Source: Xylaria sp. FL1777 (lineage: Eukaryota; Ascomycota; Sordariomycetes; Xylariales; Xylariaceae). From it: a DNA stretch of 64,000 nt. Every line of letters begins with the position of its first letter. Positions within the stretch are counted from its first letter, which is position 1. Made by a program: the position numbers and the translations under genes. Shown in pieces: positions 47,922 through 58,662 of the stretch. The notes below the pieces were generated by a model. It worked only from the letters and a program-made list of their open reading frames with translations, ran no database searches and was not told the DNA's origin. Location: contig MU400525.1 of NCBI GenBank assembly GCA_022578965.1, positions 372,001 to 436,000 of the forward strand, written 5' to 3'.

Positions 47922-49674
47922 TTAATACCCAGCAGGTTCGGGTTTGACTGGGAATGCAGGTGCTTTCACTTTTTCGGAGCATTGTTGCTTCCAGTTGGTC
48001 GGGACGAATTTATCGACGATAGCCTTGAATGCCTCCTATTCGTAGTCTCGTGTCAGCTTACTGCTTCTTCATTCCCACCTCATTATTTCCTTATTTTCTA
48101 ATTTTTTTTCAAGGGATTTTTTAGAATGGTAGATAGATGTCCGAAAACAGACGCAGATCTAGTTCACTTACTAGTGTACAGAAGCTTTCGTCCCCTTCGA
48201 GATGGTTGCCTGGTGTTCGACACCCTGGTATCGTGACCACCTCGTCGTTATATCGTAGACGCACATAGTAGTTTTGCAGCTTCGCCTTCTCATTCGGCGT
48301 TAGTTGCTCCGTTTGTTTACGTCCTATCCCTGGCGGTGGTGCGCCTGGTGCGGCGCGTGTTCCAACTGAAGAGGCCCAAGAGAAAAGTGAGGCAAACCAG
48401 CTGGGGCTGGAATTCGTCGCATTTAAATCCGTATCCTTAACGGGCGGGTTATTGGTATTCGGGGTCTTAGAGGTGGCTGCGGCTCTTTGTGATGCATTAT
48501 CGCTCTTGCGGAACATCTCGATAGCAATATGGCTTGTGTATGGGGGCCACTTGTTGTTCTCAAAGGCCCCCAAGCTGGCCAAGACGCCAGCTAAAGTCGT
48601 ATCATGACATCCACTGAGTCCGAACCGGATTGGTGTCGCTTCCTTTTTATCTCCCGACCGCTTTTTGTTCGGTGCTATCCCGACCTCATACTCCCCATCC
48701 GCTCTTGAGTGCTCAGCACTACCCACCATCCTGCCAACAACGTCACCTAAGAGCCCCCCAACTCCCAACGTACGGTACTCTTGACTTTCCTTATAGCCCG
48801 CAAACCACTCATCAACAGCGATCTTCTCGATTATTTCTCGGCCTTTCGGGTCATAGAATTCCTTTGGTAACCGTGTGTCCGGACCATGTGCGAGTGTTGA
48901 ATTGATCGTGTCCATAATTCCACTTAACCTAGGTCGCCCGTCTACAGCAACGCGCGGCGAGGCGGTTGGCATCCACTTTCCATACAGCTTATTTAGATAG
49001 GCCATCTCATCCGTCTCATTCCAGCGGTCAGCAGCGCGCTCAGCGAAGGCCCGGGAGAGAGCCGCGAACCTTCGACACGAACTATCGTTGGGAAATAAGG
49101 TCTCTTCCCCGGGCGACCGTAGTAGAATAGTAGGCGGTGGAAACGACGGCGAGCGGGTATGCGGTGGGTAAAGGCCAATGAAGGTCTCCTGGAGAGAATC
49201 GAGGGCTCGCGGTATAGGGGTCGCGCGAAGATACAGCGAATCTGCATTGTGCAAGGTTGACGGCAGAAAAGCCAGCTGGTCGACGTAGAGCTTCCTTAAG
49301 CGTGTGCCCAGGTCGAACGTCGTCTCTCGTCCACGGTCCGTCAACATGCCCATCTCGCAAATCCCATCCAATTCGCCCTTTGGCCCAACAGCGAGTATGG
49401 GCTCATCGTTTGGGCCGAAGCTCTCCAAGCGACGCTTCCACTCGAGAGTGGTGAACTGGCCGGCGTTGCGGTCGAGCACGGCCGACTTTAATTGCCGGAC
49501 GGCGGTACAGTATGGCCAGAAGGTAGGGAGGCCGGCTTTCTGGAAACGGGCCGACACGGGAGTGCGCTCGCCATGCCGGAGAAGGATCTGGACTAGCTGA
49601 AGCTCTAGGTTGGCTGGATACAGTGATCTGAGCTCATCGTCGCTGTATGGAGGACGAGGAACCAGACTAGTCAT
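47922..49674 (-). CDS. Histidine acid phosphatase-like protein (ACP6/lysophosphatidic acid phosphatase-like)
   Basis: Histidine phosphatases cleave phosphomonoesters through a phospho-His intermediate. Two exons (49674-48172 and 48035-47922), joined in phase 0, give 538 residues. The catalytic RHGERTP is at residues 33-39 and the second catalytic pair HD is in SGCHDTTLAG near 355, both intact. There is no signal peptide, so it is likely intracellular, unlike secreted phytases. The first exon reads through into an intron and would stop at 48121; splicing the GTAAGT at 48171 to the TAG ending at 48036 (136 nt, CTGAC branch) replaces that end with EAFKAIVDKFVPTNWKQQC, the expected C-terminus of the family. 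A Pro/Asn/Ser-rich insert lies near 405-450. Substrate is unknown; similarity to human ACP6 is by overall layout only. Confidence 0.88.
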
Positions 49675-50196
49675 TTCGTGAGTGGTCCGCCGGCGAATGC
49701 AGCCTCGAAGCCAAGAGGGTAGCTCGGAGGTAGTAAGTGGGATGGATCAATTATCTATCTAATGGCTGTTTGGAAATTTGAGGTAGCTAACAACCTATTC
49801 TAGGTAAGGTTAATAGTACCGTAGATAAGTAGTGATGATGTATGTAGGTAAAGCGCCATGCCGAGGCCGGTCCGCAAAATTGGAGTACACGCGGGGTAAT
49901 GCTCGAATCATAAGCTAAGATGGATTCTATCAATAAGGTACCCGGAGTTACCGGAAGTTGCCCCGGAGGTTAGTGGGACTTTACCTACTTAGGTACTTGA
50001 GACGCCCCCCTTCCCCCGGTATAGCAATTGTGTTATATCGATAAAGCGATAGAGAACCAGGATGAGAGGTATCTTGGTCCTACGATCTACCTCCGCAGTA
50101 ATTGCTGCGACGAATTGCTCTCTCAGTCTGTTTTTTTTTTTTCCTCTCCCGCAACACCTCCAATCAACCATCCCAGCGACTAGCTCGGCGCACGTT
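49675..50196. promoter_or_regulatory. Divergent promoter region, acid phosphatase / PPR gene
   Basis: The 522 bases between two divergent start codons must carry both promoters. A T-rich tract at 50130-50152 lies in the PPR leader. No defined factor-binding site is claimed. Confidence 0.45.
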
Positions 50197-52851
50197 ATGA
50201 GGAGTTCGAAACCAGTCTGCCTGCTTTGTCGTCTGCAAATCACCCCGGCAACAAGCAAGACGCGTGCTGTACCATGGCAGCCCCAATCCGTTCGTCTGTC
50301 TAGCACATACACACCTTCACGGGGCGACGATGTAGCCGGCGCCCGCGAAGCAGCGTCAAACGGTGTCGTTGTCTCCGAACCAAGCTCTACCCCATCGCAG
50401 TCGCCCCCGTACGTCCGAAAGATCTTGCTCACAAAACATCCTCCGAACCCCGATCCCCCCAAGTCCCAAGTGCTGGTATTGCCGATTAAGGGAGTCACAA
50501 GGCAACCTTCTTCTCGGATAGATGCGCTCTTCCAGCAGATAGTCCAAGAGCAGCATGGCCTTCAAGATGCCGCCGGCGACTCGTCCACTCATGCGAGCCC
50601 ATCAGTCGATCTTGCCCTCGTCAAAGCCATCGGAAAGCTTCAAGAGATGCTAGCCAATGATACACCAGCAGCAGATGCCTACCGCTACTTCCAGACCGAG
50701 ATAAGTCCAGTCATCCAAGCGCCTGGCACCCATGTGCCTCAGGCGTACCATAAAGTCAAGTTTGCACTGCTGGAGGCGCTCGTAGCGGCTAAGAAAGCGG
50801 ACATGTTCACCGAAGAACTTCCCACCGTCGGTACTATATTCCGACTCTATCTAGAACTAGACGAGCTCAAACCAAGGCAATGGACGATTCTTGTAGGCGA
50901 GCTGGTTCAATGCATCGTCAATATGGATCCTTCGGCCGAAAAATCCGTCGCTTTGCAAAAATCCATGTTGACTGATCTTATTGAGTCATGGAAGATGCTG
51001 TCCTTACCTCGACTCGCTGTATCGCCGACAGGGGAGGATCAATTGACTAGTGGCCTCTGGTTTCCAAGGCTAGATAAGTTTGCTTTATCGAAATTCGCGA
51101 GAAAAGGCGACTTTTCTACGGCATTCAGTTCTCTCTTTCCACAATATCCACGCTCCCACATCGGCGCACCCGTTGCCGTGTTGGCTATTGCTACAGTTGT
51201 TTTGATGCACGACAGCAAACGGTGCTCTGTTGATATTAGGCAAACCGCTACCCGGTTTATGTCTAAGATAGCTTCCTTAGTCACCTTTGTCGATTATCGT
51301 GATGAGACTCTCCGTCATGACCTCGCCAATACTTTTCCCGGTCTAGAAAAATATGTCATGGGACTTTGGCCGGGAATCAGAGCGTATCTCGAGCAGGAAC
51401 CCGTACCCCTAAACGAACGGTCTACCGAGGTATACGGAACCATTAGGTTCAATAACGGGAACCGGGCACCCTTGGCCTTCAATCCAACTTCAATTGGGAA
51501 CCGTCTCAGCCGGGCACATGCAAGCAAAGATATCAGGGATGTGGACGAGCTTTGGGAACAGTTTGTCGGCTCCGAAGCGGCCATCTCAAAAGAAAGGGCC
51601 GCACAAATTCGAGAATGCCCCCATCTCATTGATTCTTTCATCAAAATACGTATGACGTTTAACCAGCCCGATAAGGCCGTAGTCGCATGGAACGTCCTGG
51701 GGAAAGTTGGGCTCAAACCAAGTATAAGGACCTGGAATCTGATGCTTGACGGCCTTAGAAGAACGGGCAACCTTGATGGGATCAAGAACGTCTGGGCTAA
51801 GCTTGCTAGATCCGGCCTGAAACTAGACGCAGCAATATGGACAAACCGTATTGCCGGGTTAATCGACTGTGGCGATATCGAGGGTGGCCTTCACGCGTTA
51901 GAAGAGATGGCGAGGTTGTGGGAAAAGAATCCAAATACGACCACTGCTGTAGCACCCTCTATTGAGCCGGTCAATGCCGCTCTTGAAGGATTGGTTCGAC
52001 GTCATCGGCACGACGATGCCCAAAAGGTAATAGCTTGGGCTAATAGGAAAGGTATTCAACCGGATATCTTCACTTTCAACACCATGCTACGCCTGGTGAT
52101 CCGCAACGGAAATCGCGACAAGGACGTCGAGAGGCTATTCAAGGCTATGCAAGCTCAAGGCGTGCGTGCAGACGAGGCAACATTTACCATTATTCTTGAT
52201 GCTTCCTTCTTAAAAGATGATATACGAGATCCCGAAGAGCAAACCCGCATTGTCGCCGATGTTTCCTCCGCAATGTCAGCCGCTGGCCTAGAGCTCAATG
52301 TGCAGACAGCGGCCAAGATGATATATCTCCTCTTACACTCTAACGCCACAACCGCAGCCATGGCTATTGTTAACCACTTGTACAATCGCAATTTAGAATT
52401 GTCGCCGCACATCTACACGATGCTTGTCGAGCATTGCTTCAAGCAAAACCCGCCAGCCCTTCACTCAGTGCACTTATTACTACAACGCCGCCGCTACCTC
52501 AATTTCGACGACATGGACTTCATCTTCTATGACCGCGTTATCAAGAACTATGCACTGGTAAACGAAACTAAGGCCGCGCTCGACATTTACAAACACGTTC
52601 TTAAAGCTGGCTCAAGTGTGCCCCTAACGACGTTGAGTGAGCTGTTGCAGGCCTTGCTCCGCCAGGGTCGTATGGAGGATGCCAGGGATGTGGTAAATAG
52701 CGAGAAGAAGCGATTTGAAAGTAAGAACCCGGATGCGGAAGAGCATAGCAACTATTGGGGCAACCGATTCTGGGAAGTCGCTACCGAGTTTGATCTACTA
52801 GATTCCCCGCTGCCCTCATCCAAAGCGTCCAAGACTGCGAACGCTTCGTAG
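50197..52851 (+). CDS. Mitochondrial pentatricopeptide repeat (PPR) protein
   Basis: PPR proteins bind organellar RNA and control its maturation or translation. One exon from the ATG at 50197 gives 884 residues. The N-terminus (MRSSKPVCLLCRLQ, then Arg/Ser/Thr-rich without acids to about residue 45) is a mitochondrial presequence. Helical repeats appear in the second half: TWNLMLDGLRRTGNLDGI near 510, WTNRIAGLIDCGDIEGG, TFNTMLRLVIRNGNRDKDVE near 630, TFTIILDASFLKDD and the terminal LLQALLRQGRMEDARDVV near 830. An in-frame ATG at 50062 would add 45 residues with a run of Phe, less like a presequence, so I prefer the internal start. The specific RNA target cannot be read, so no symbol is given. 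Confidence 0.87.
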   Translation: MRSSKPVCLLCRLQITPATSKTRAVPWQPQSVRLSSTYTPSRGDDVAGAREAASNGVVVSEPSSTPSQSPPYVRKILLTKHPPNPDPPKSQVLVLPIKGVTRQPSSRIDALFQQIVQEQHGLQDAAGDSSTHASPSVDLALVKAIGKLQEMLANDTPAADAYRYFQTEISPVIQAPGTHVPQAYHKVKFALLEALVAAKKADMFTEELPTVGTIFRLYLELDELKPRQWTILVGELVQCIVNMDPSAEKSVALQKSMLTDLIESWKMLSLPRLAVSPTGEDQLTSGLWFPRLDKFALSKFARKGDFSTAFSSLFPQYPRSHIGAPVAVLAIATVVLMHDSKRCSVDIRQTATRFMSKIASLVTFVDYRDETLRHDLANTFPGLEKYVMGLWPGIRAYLEQEPVPLNERSTEVYGTIRFNNGNRAPLAFNPTSIGNRLSRAHASKDIRDVDELWEQFVGSEAAISKERAAQIRECPHLIDSFIKIRMTFNQPDKAVVAWNVLGKVGLKPSIRTWNLMLDGLRRTGNLDGIKNVWAKLARSGLKLDAAIWTNRIAGLIDCGDIEGGLHALEEMARLWEKNPNTTTAVAPSIEPVNAALEGLVRRHRHDDAQKVIAWANRKGIQPDIFTFNTMLRLVIRNGNRDKDVERLFKAMQAQGVRADEATFTIILDASFLKDDIRDPEEQTRIVADVSSAMSAAGLELNVQTAAKMIYLLLHSNATTAAMAIVNHLYNRNLELSPHIYTMLVEHCFKQNPPALHSVHLLLQRRRYLNFDDMDFIFYDRVIKNYALVNETKAALDIYKHVLKAGSSVPLTTLSELLQALLRQGRMEDARDVVNSEKKRFESKNPDAEEHSNYWGNRFWEVATEFDLLDSPLPSSKASKTANAS

Positions 52852-53253
52852 TCTCACATACCCGACATCAGGACGTCATGTTCATAGGCCAAGACATCAT
52901 GGCCGTGTTATTGTAGAGTAGTATATACATAGATGTATAGGCATGTTGTGCCATGCCGTTGTAGAGTTGAAATCCCGACAATGCAACATTGCATCTCATC
53001 ACCACGTCTCTGAATCTCAAGTGCTTCTTTCCGTACTAAGCTTGCCATTGTATCCATCCATCCATTCACCCATCGGTATCACAGACCTCAAACGCCCAAA
53101 AACGCCAAACTAAACTCCTCCCGATTTGTTAGGGGTAATCTCTTTTCCCACACACATACAATGCCGAATAGTTGGTTGGTTGGTTGGTTGGTTATTCATA
53201 TAATCGCATCACCTAGTTCTCAGCATGCCTTCATCGATCTCTGCTCCGAAATC
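52852..53253. other. Intergenic between convergent PPR and Mis12 genes
   Basis: About 400 bases of 3' flank. A (TTGG)n microsatellite at 53171-53193 is the only marked feature. Confidence 0.5.
53171..53193 (+). repeat. (TTGG)n microsatellite
   Basis: Five TTGG units, about 60 bases beyond the Mis12 stop codon. Confidence 0.75.
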
Positions 53254-54635
53254 TCACGACTCGTCCATCCGGTCCCCGTCTGCATCAGTAGGTACCGCCG
53301 CGCGGGGAGCACCACCGGAATCATTGCCATTCCCATTGCCATTGCCGCCGTCATCGTCACCGTCCCCGCCTATCATGTCAACGACGCGCTCGAGACCCTC
53401 CGCCTCGCCGCGCGCGAGACTGCGTCCGGGCCCCTGCCACTCGCCGTCGCGCACCTCGCCGTGCCTGCCGAGCTCGAGCCCGTGCATCGTCTCCAGATGC
53501 CGCCGCGTCGCGGCCCCGACGTACTCGGCCCTCTCCCTCCGCCAACTCCTCGAACCTCCCGCGCTCGGCCCTTGACTGTTACTGCTGTTGTTGTTGCTGT
53601 TATTATTATTGTTGTCCTCATCCGCGGTCTCGTCCGCGGTCGACGCCCTCAGATCCGGCAGCACGTTGCTCAGCGCCGTCGACAGCGCCCGCAGGGCCTG
53701 CGTCTGCGACAGCGTGAAGGCCGCCGTCGTGGCGAGCGGGGCCGCTGCGCCGCCGCCCGAGGACGCCAGGTCGCCCTTCTGGTGCAGGAAGGCGAAGGGC
53801 GTCTTGGTCTCGCCTCTGGATGCCTCTATGATGTCCTGGCTGTGATCGGCTGCGGCTGCGGCTGCTGGCGATGCGCTGCTCTCCGTCTTCACCTGCTGCT
53901 GCGCCATCGAGCCCGGGGCCCCGACTAGGCGTCGCAGATCTTCCAGCAGGGCGTCGTTGCGCGCGCGCTCGGCTGTCAGCAGGGCGTTCAGACGCATGGA
54001 TTCGCGCAGGCGGCGCCGGAGCGCCGTGATGGACTCGATCGTCGGCATGTCTGTGGGAATGGTATGGTTTGCGTTACCGCTGCTGCTGTTGTCGTTCTGT
54101 CTGCTCGCGGATGAGGACGAGAAATCCAGCCCTTCGTAGTGCGAGAGCCGGATCCAGCTGCACAGCTCCGGCGGCCGCACCGTGAAGATGTTCCGCAGCA
54201 CGTACAGCTCGAACTTGTCGAAGTTGCGGTCGATGCTGGCGCACAGGAGCGTCTCGAGCTGGTGCGTGCCGGCCTCGACCTCGCTCTTCGCCCGCTCGGC
54301 GTGTTGTGGTTGCGAATCTGCCGCCGCCGCATCTTGTGACTTGGGCGCCTTGAAGCCGAGGGCGGCTGGCGGCGCGTTCAGGAGCCCTTGCTCGACGCTG
54401 TTTAGAGCGCGCTCGGCGAGGATGTTCACGCTATTTATTATGTCGTCGATCAGACTCTGTAGACAATTGAACGCAAAGTAGTTGTTAGCCATCCAGCAGG
54501 TAGCAGAGGGAACAAAACTGGAGGCATGGGTACGTAGATGTTGGGTTAGAATAATAGGGATTTGGGGAAAACACTAACAACTGGGGGGTGCCCGAAGTGC
54601 TCCGTCAAGAGCTCTGTTTCTGAAGCGAAAGACAT
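53254..54635 (-). CDS. MIS12: Kinetochore protein Mis12/Mtw1
   Basis: Mis12/Mtw1 is a core subunit of the four-protein MIND/Mis12 complex that links inner centromere chromatin to the Ndc80 and KNL1 complexes. Two exons (54635-54579 and 54456-53254), phase 0, give 419 residues. The first codes for only 19 residues, MSFASETELLTEHFGHPPV; joined to exon 2 it gives the family signature LTEHF-PP-SLIDDIINSVN and AERALNSVEQGLL. The rest of the coiled-coil head follows (LETLLCASIDRNFDKFELYVLRNIF near 100; ITALRRRLRESMRLNALLTAE near 175). Beyond about residue 215 the chain holds Ala-, Asn/Ser- and Gly/Asn-rich runs, so it is longer than the roughly 290-300 residues of yeast Mtw1. The donor used is GTTAGT at 54578. 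Without exon 1, the ATG at 54492 would give a wrong N-terminus. Confidence 0.9.
53578..53620 (-). repeat. Trinucleotide repeat coding for Asn/Ser run in Mis12
   Basis: On the + strand, CTG/TTG/TTA triplets; on the coding strand AAC/AAT/AGC codons for an Asn-Ser-rich run within the disordered C-terminal half. Confidence 0.6.
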
Positions 54636-55443
54636 CGTCACGGCTCATGGTCTCGAAATTGGTGACTTCGTCTGTTCAGCAGGTTGGTCTAGGGGTTGAA
54701 TTCGAGAATACCAACGCGTCGCGACCGCCAACTGCTGTCTTAATAGGTACTGGTAGGCCAAAAGTCAATATTTGGTTTAGCTCTGGAGGGGCTACCCCAG
54801 CAGCCGGGCACTTGCAGTTCCGTTCCAGGGTAGACATGTATCTAACCGCAAGCAAGGAAGCTATTCAGCTATCCGAGATTCGTTTAAGCCAGGCGTCAAT
54901 GGTTTCCAATGAATGTATGCCGACCCTCGACAAATAAAAATATCTAATAGCGTAGATATTTATGTCGAACCGTGCTAATACGTATTGGGCTTATAGGCAG
55001 ATTCGAGGTTAATTGAAGTACCTAGTCAGTGGTGGTGGTGTTCAGTCCAACTGATAGAATAAGACAACCTCCGCCCCAGGTCTACACATGTACGCCCGAA
55101 TCGAGTAAGTACCTACTACGTAGCTACGTAGGTAAGGTATGGAACATTATTTATTCAGTGGCTTGGCTGAATGTACGTCATTCCATGACAGGCATTAGAT
55201 ATTGATATCTAGCACAGATAAGAAATGCAAAGGTCCCCCTGACCCAAAGGATAAAAAAGATGGATCAAGATGGAGACTTACCTAGGTATTCTGGATGAAT
55301 CAAAGAAATTGAGATATACTACTTAACCACTGCAAATCCTCGTCAAAGGATACCCCCCCTTCTCTTACTACCTACGCACATCATCCCTACCCTTAAGCAC
55401 GTCTTTCAGCTGTGACGAAGTTGCCAGTACTATCGAGTCAAAG
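54636..55443. promoter_or_regulatory. Divergent intergenic region, Mis12 / Aim3-like
   Basis: About 0.8 kb between two divergent start codons. A weak open frame at 54647-54937 lacks domain features. TACCTACTACGTAGCTACGTAGGTA at about 55112-55136 is an imperfect palindrome of the TAGGTA family. No other gene is seen. Confidence 0.45.
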
Positions 55444-56445
55444 ATGTCTGCTGGTTGGAAGGATGTCGTGAAAAATGGCTGGCATCCCGAGAAAACCGGA
55501 TCTTCACTCAAGAGCCAGGTGGTATGTATAATAGACAAACGCGCCGGCTTCAGATTCTTTTCCGGTATATACATAGACGTCCACTAATACTTCGTCCGGC
55601 CTCAACAGAAAGGCCTAGTAGGCCGCGGCGACACGTCCGAGTCAAGTCGCGAAGCGCACGTCGCGACCCCTAGGTCTTCGCTCCGCGACCCGTCGTCCTT
55701 CGGGCCACCACCTAAGCGCGTCGCCGCCTACGGAGCACCGCAAACACAGGCCACGCCGGCATCGAGCTCATCGGGAAGTCAGCCGTACAGCGCCGTACAG
55801 CCTTCCCAGACACAGCACGTCAAAGAACAAGAGCCACCAGCCGAACCAAAGCCGTACCGCGCCGACACGACCGGCCTGTCGACGTCGCATCTCCCGCCAC
55901 CCCCTACGCGCACAGACGGAGGACCGGCGACAACACCACAGCCAGGCGTGACGGTGAAGCCGAAAGCGCCGCCGTCACTGCCCCCACGGCTACCACCGCG
56001 GAGCGGCAACAGCAGTCCCAACCCGACATCGGCAGGCGGACAGGCAGCTAGCGAGGGCTATTTGAACCAAGGGGCAGTGAACCGCCTCGGCGCGGCGGGG
56101 ATATTAGTGCCGGGATTCGGAATAGGGGTAGGAGGAGGAGGAGGAGGAGGAGGAGGAGGTAGGACGCCGCCGCCTCTACCTCCATCTGGAGCGCGGCCCT
56201 CGCCGCCGTCGACGGTGTCGCCAATGCAGGCGCAAGGTCACGGCCAGACGGACGAGTTACAGGCCCGGTTTGCGCGTATGGGTACTTCCCCGTCTTCTCA
56301 GGCTAGTGCCACAGTTCCGTCCGTGTTGGGGAAGAAAAAGCCTCCGCCTCCGCCGAAGGCAAAGAAACCAGGGCTATCTGGTGCGAGAGAGGGTGCCGAT
56401 ACTCCGCCACCAATCCCTTTAGCCACGAGGCCTAGGTTCGATTAA
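55444..56445 (+). CDS. Proline-rich protein, Aim3-like / verprolin-like adaptor
   Basis: Two exons (55444-55521, 55609-56445), phase 0, give 304 residues. The GTATGT donor, the CTAATAC branch site near 55583 and the CAG acceptor are strong. The N-terminus, MSAGWKDVVKNGWHPEK, followed by RSSLRDPSSFGPPPKRV near residue 50, resembles fungal Aim3-type proteins, which sit at cortical actin patches and bind SH3 domains. The remainder is disordered: PPPLPP and KKPPPPPK SH3-ligand motifs, a ten-Gly run (near residue 178) and a terminal ADTPPPIPLATRPRFD. It lacks any catalytic domain. The family link rests on the end motifs and proline pattern only, and a purely lineage-specific protein remains possible. 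Confidence 0.6.
56131..56159 (+). repeat. (GGA)n microsatellite coding for poly-Gly
   Basis: Nine to ten pure GGA triplets in frame within the Aim3-like protein give a run of ten Gly residues. Purity at the DNA level suggests recent slippage. Confidence 0.85.
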
Positions 56446-56778
56446 TTACTTCAATCCGACATGTCACTACTTAAGTTGATTACGGTCAATGCTTCATCAC
56501 AGCCAATGCTCCCTAGAGCAACCGGCGCTTCTGGATTATCACAGCAATCAGCCAGGCGAACAAAGTTTATGGGCCGTCAAGCATGGAGTACTCGAATCTC
56601 ATCGCTAGGCTTTTCCAGCCTTCAGAGCGCGTCCTGTATTCGATAGAACATCATCTATCTAGTAAGACACGGCTTTTGCGTTTAAGCAAAAGGGGATAAC
56701 CCGCATTGTTTGCGCGGTGCGTCGATTTTCGTTCCCCCATTAAAGAATAACACCCAACCACTTCCCTAGAAAGACAAT
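56446..56778. other. Intergenic between convergent Aim3-like and TCTP genes
   Basis: About 330 bases of 3' flank. A 61-codon open frame at 56461-56646 shows no features. Nothing else is recognised. Confidence 0.5.
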
Positions 56779-57583
56779 CTAGACCTTCATCTCGCTGAGG
56801 CCATGCTTCCAGACTGCGACATAAGGAGTGACACCATCCTCGCGGTAGTTAAGAAGGACAACCCTATCATTGAGAGGTTAGCTCGAGGTTTCGTATAGAG
56901 CGCTGCACAGTTGACTAGTGAGAGTTGTCGGGCATTGGCTTACATTCCATCGACATCCATGCTCTCACCAGTGTAGAACTCCCAGTCCTTGAAGCTTCCG
57001 AGCACCTTCTTGGAGAAAGTAGCGGCACCCTTCTTGAAAGTATCAATTTCAGACTCAGCAGCTCCCTTTGCCTTGAGATGTGCGAGAACCTTCTTCATGT
57101 AACCTGGATTCGTTTAGCGTTTATTTCTCTTGCGTCCTAGGCTAGATGCGAATCGCACCTTTAAGGTACGCTCCATATGAAGCCTTATCGAAGCTAGTGG
57201 GCTGTAGGCGGAAAGAGTGAACAATGTTGTTCACTTTCTGAGCAGTGTCGTCGGTACCCTCGTCGGCCTCCTCGGCAGAGGCATTGGCACCAGTGTCTAT
57301 TAAGTCCCCAGTTAACGAATACTATTCACCGTGGAACATACGTAAAGAGAGTGACAGGACATACTGACATCGACTGCGCCAATCTCAATCATAGCACAGT
57401 CCGCCTCATAAATGACACCATCGACCTCCTTGAAGTTGTAGGAATCGGAGAGCAGCTCATCCTTGCTATCGGTAATGGCGTCCTACAGGGGGACAACTCG
57501 TTAGTGATGCTTGTTCCCAGCGCAGAAAGAAGGGATAGCTAATTCATCATTTAAAGGCGAAAACTAACCCTGAAAATTATCAT
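56779..57583 (-). CDS. Translationally controlled tumour protein homologue (TCTP/Tma19)
   Basis: TCTP is an abundant cytosolic protein with Mss4-like fold that associates with ribosomes and eEF1A and moves to mitochondria under stress in yeast. Five exons on the minus strand (57583-57569, 57482-57365, 57296-57159, 57103-56944, 56863-56779) give 516 nt, or 171 residues, the standard length. The start [20 protein letters not shown], signature TCTP-1 ([13 protein letters not shown] near 50) and the end [22 protein letters not shown] fit the family throughout. The first exon is only 15 nt (five codons, donor GTTAGT). Intron 4 begins immediately after the codon fragment AT of an ATG, so its retention would read ATG-TAA and stop. 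Every joint is fixed by frame and motif continuity. Confidence 0.96.
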
Positions 57584-58662
57584 TTTGGCGGGATCGACTT
57601 GACGACGAGGCTATTCGGAAACGTAAGAAGATTAGATATAAGCGATTGCAACTGGAGAAGATGATACGCGGGGGTTGCAGAGACAGGAGTGGGTAGAAAG
57701 GAAGATTTCCAGACGATGGAGACAGGTTCTGTGAAATAATGAGGGGCAGATTTGGCACCGTGGAGGGACACCCAAATTTTTGGCTGATAAAAAGCGGGGC
57801 ACGGGCGAGAACTTTGGAGGGGCAGCCCAAATCAGCCAGGTACATTCCTAGGTACCTACAGTAGGTAGATTATACGACTTGATCTGGCAGCCGACGGCCA
57901 GGTGACAAATTTAGTCACTACTTTAAACGGTTTGATAATTTCCCGGCTGCTCTAGCTGGGCTGATTCTAACATGATCCCCCTAAATTGTACCTACACTAA
58001 GAGCATCCAAGGTATCGCGCCTCTCCTAGCGGGAAACAGGCACCAGCTTTCAATCCGCGGATACCGACCTAGACTAGTACGTTCCTATTAACGCATCATC
58101 TCTCCCTGTGGTGTGGCTTAAAATATCCGTGACAGAGAGACACTATCAGGCCATTCCCATTCCATACTGAGTAGACCTGTCTTCTTACGTTTTTAAACAG
58201 CTGATTCGAGTAGCCGCAACGTAGGGCTAAACAGGCTGTTCTGTGTAAGGTACCTGAGATTGAAGATACAATATGCAATGTACCTATACTAGATTAGGTA
58301 TAATACGGTACCCACAGTACCTGGAAGGGGATGTAAATTGCCACAATGCCCCGACAATTTCCCCATAACGGTCCTTGCCATTCGCTTGACAGCTGGCTCC
58401 TCGGGCTCAGCCGGGCGGGTATCAGCCCGAATCGACAGGCAGTTTCCCCTGCAGGGCAGCTTTAGTAGCCCATAATTAACGCGCTCCAGTTCGACATTTC
58501 TTAGACAACCTTACCTGCGGTCTCCCCCAAAACCTTCTTTTCAACAACCAAGCTCTTCCCATTCACCACGCTCCTTACCCTTTCCTACTCGTTGTCAGAC
58601 TCATATAAATTGTAATCAACTCGTACGCTCTACCCGACCCGTCCTATCGCGATCCAGCAGCG
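57584..58662. promoter_or_regulatory. Divergent intergenic region, TCTP / Sur2
   Basis: About 1.1 kb between two divergent start codons, holding both promoters. TAGGTACCTACAGTAGGTAG at 57848-57867 belongs to the dispersed repeat family. The 150 bases before Sur2 are C/T-rich, as in many fungal leaders. No gene is supported within. Confidence 0.5.

Noticed and set aside
50062..50196. Upstream in-frame ATG for the PPR protein
   Set aside because: It would add 45 residues with a poly-Phe run. The internal ATG at 50197 gives a typical mitochondrial presequence.
53161..53928. 255-codon + frame antisense to Mis12
   Set aside because: A shadow of the GC-rich Mis12 coding strand; it has no start context or family match.
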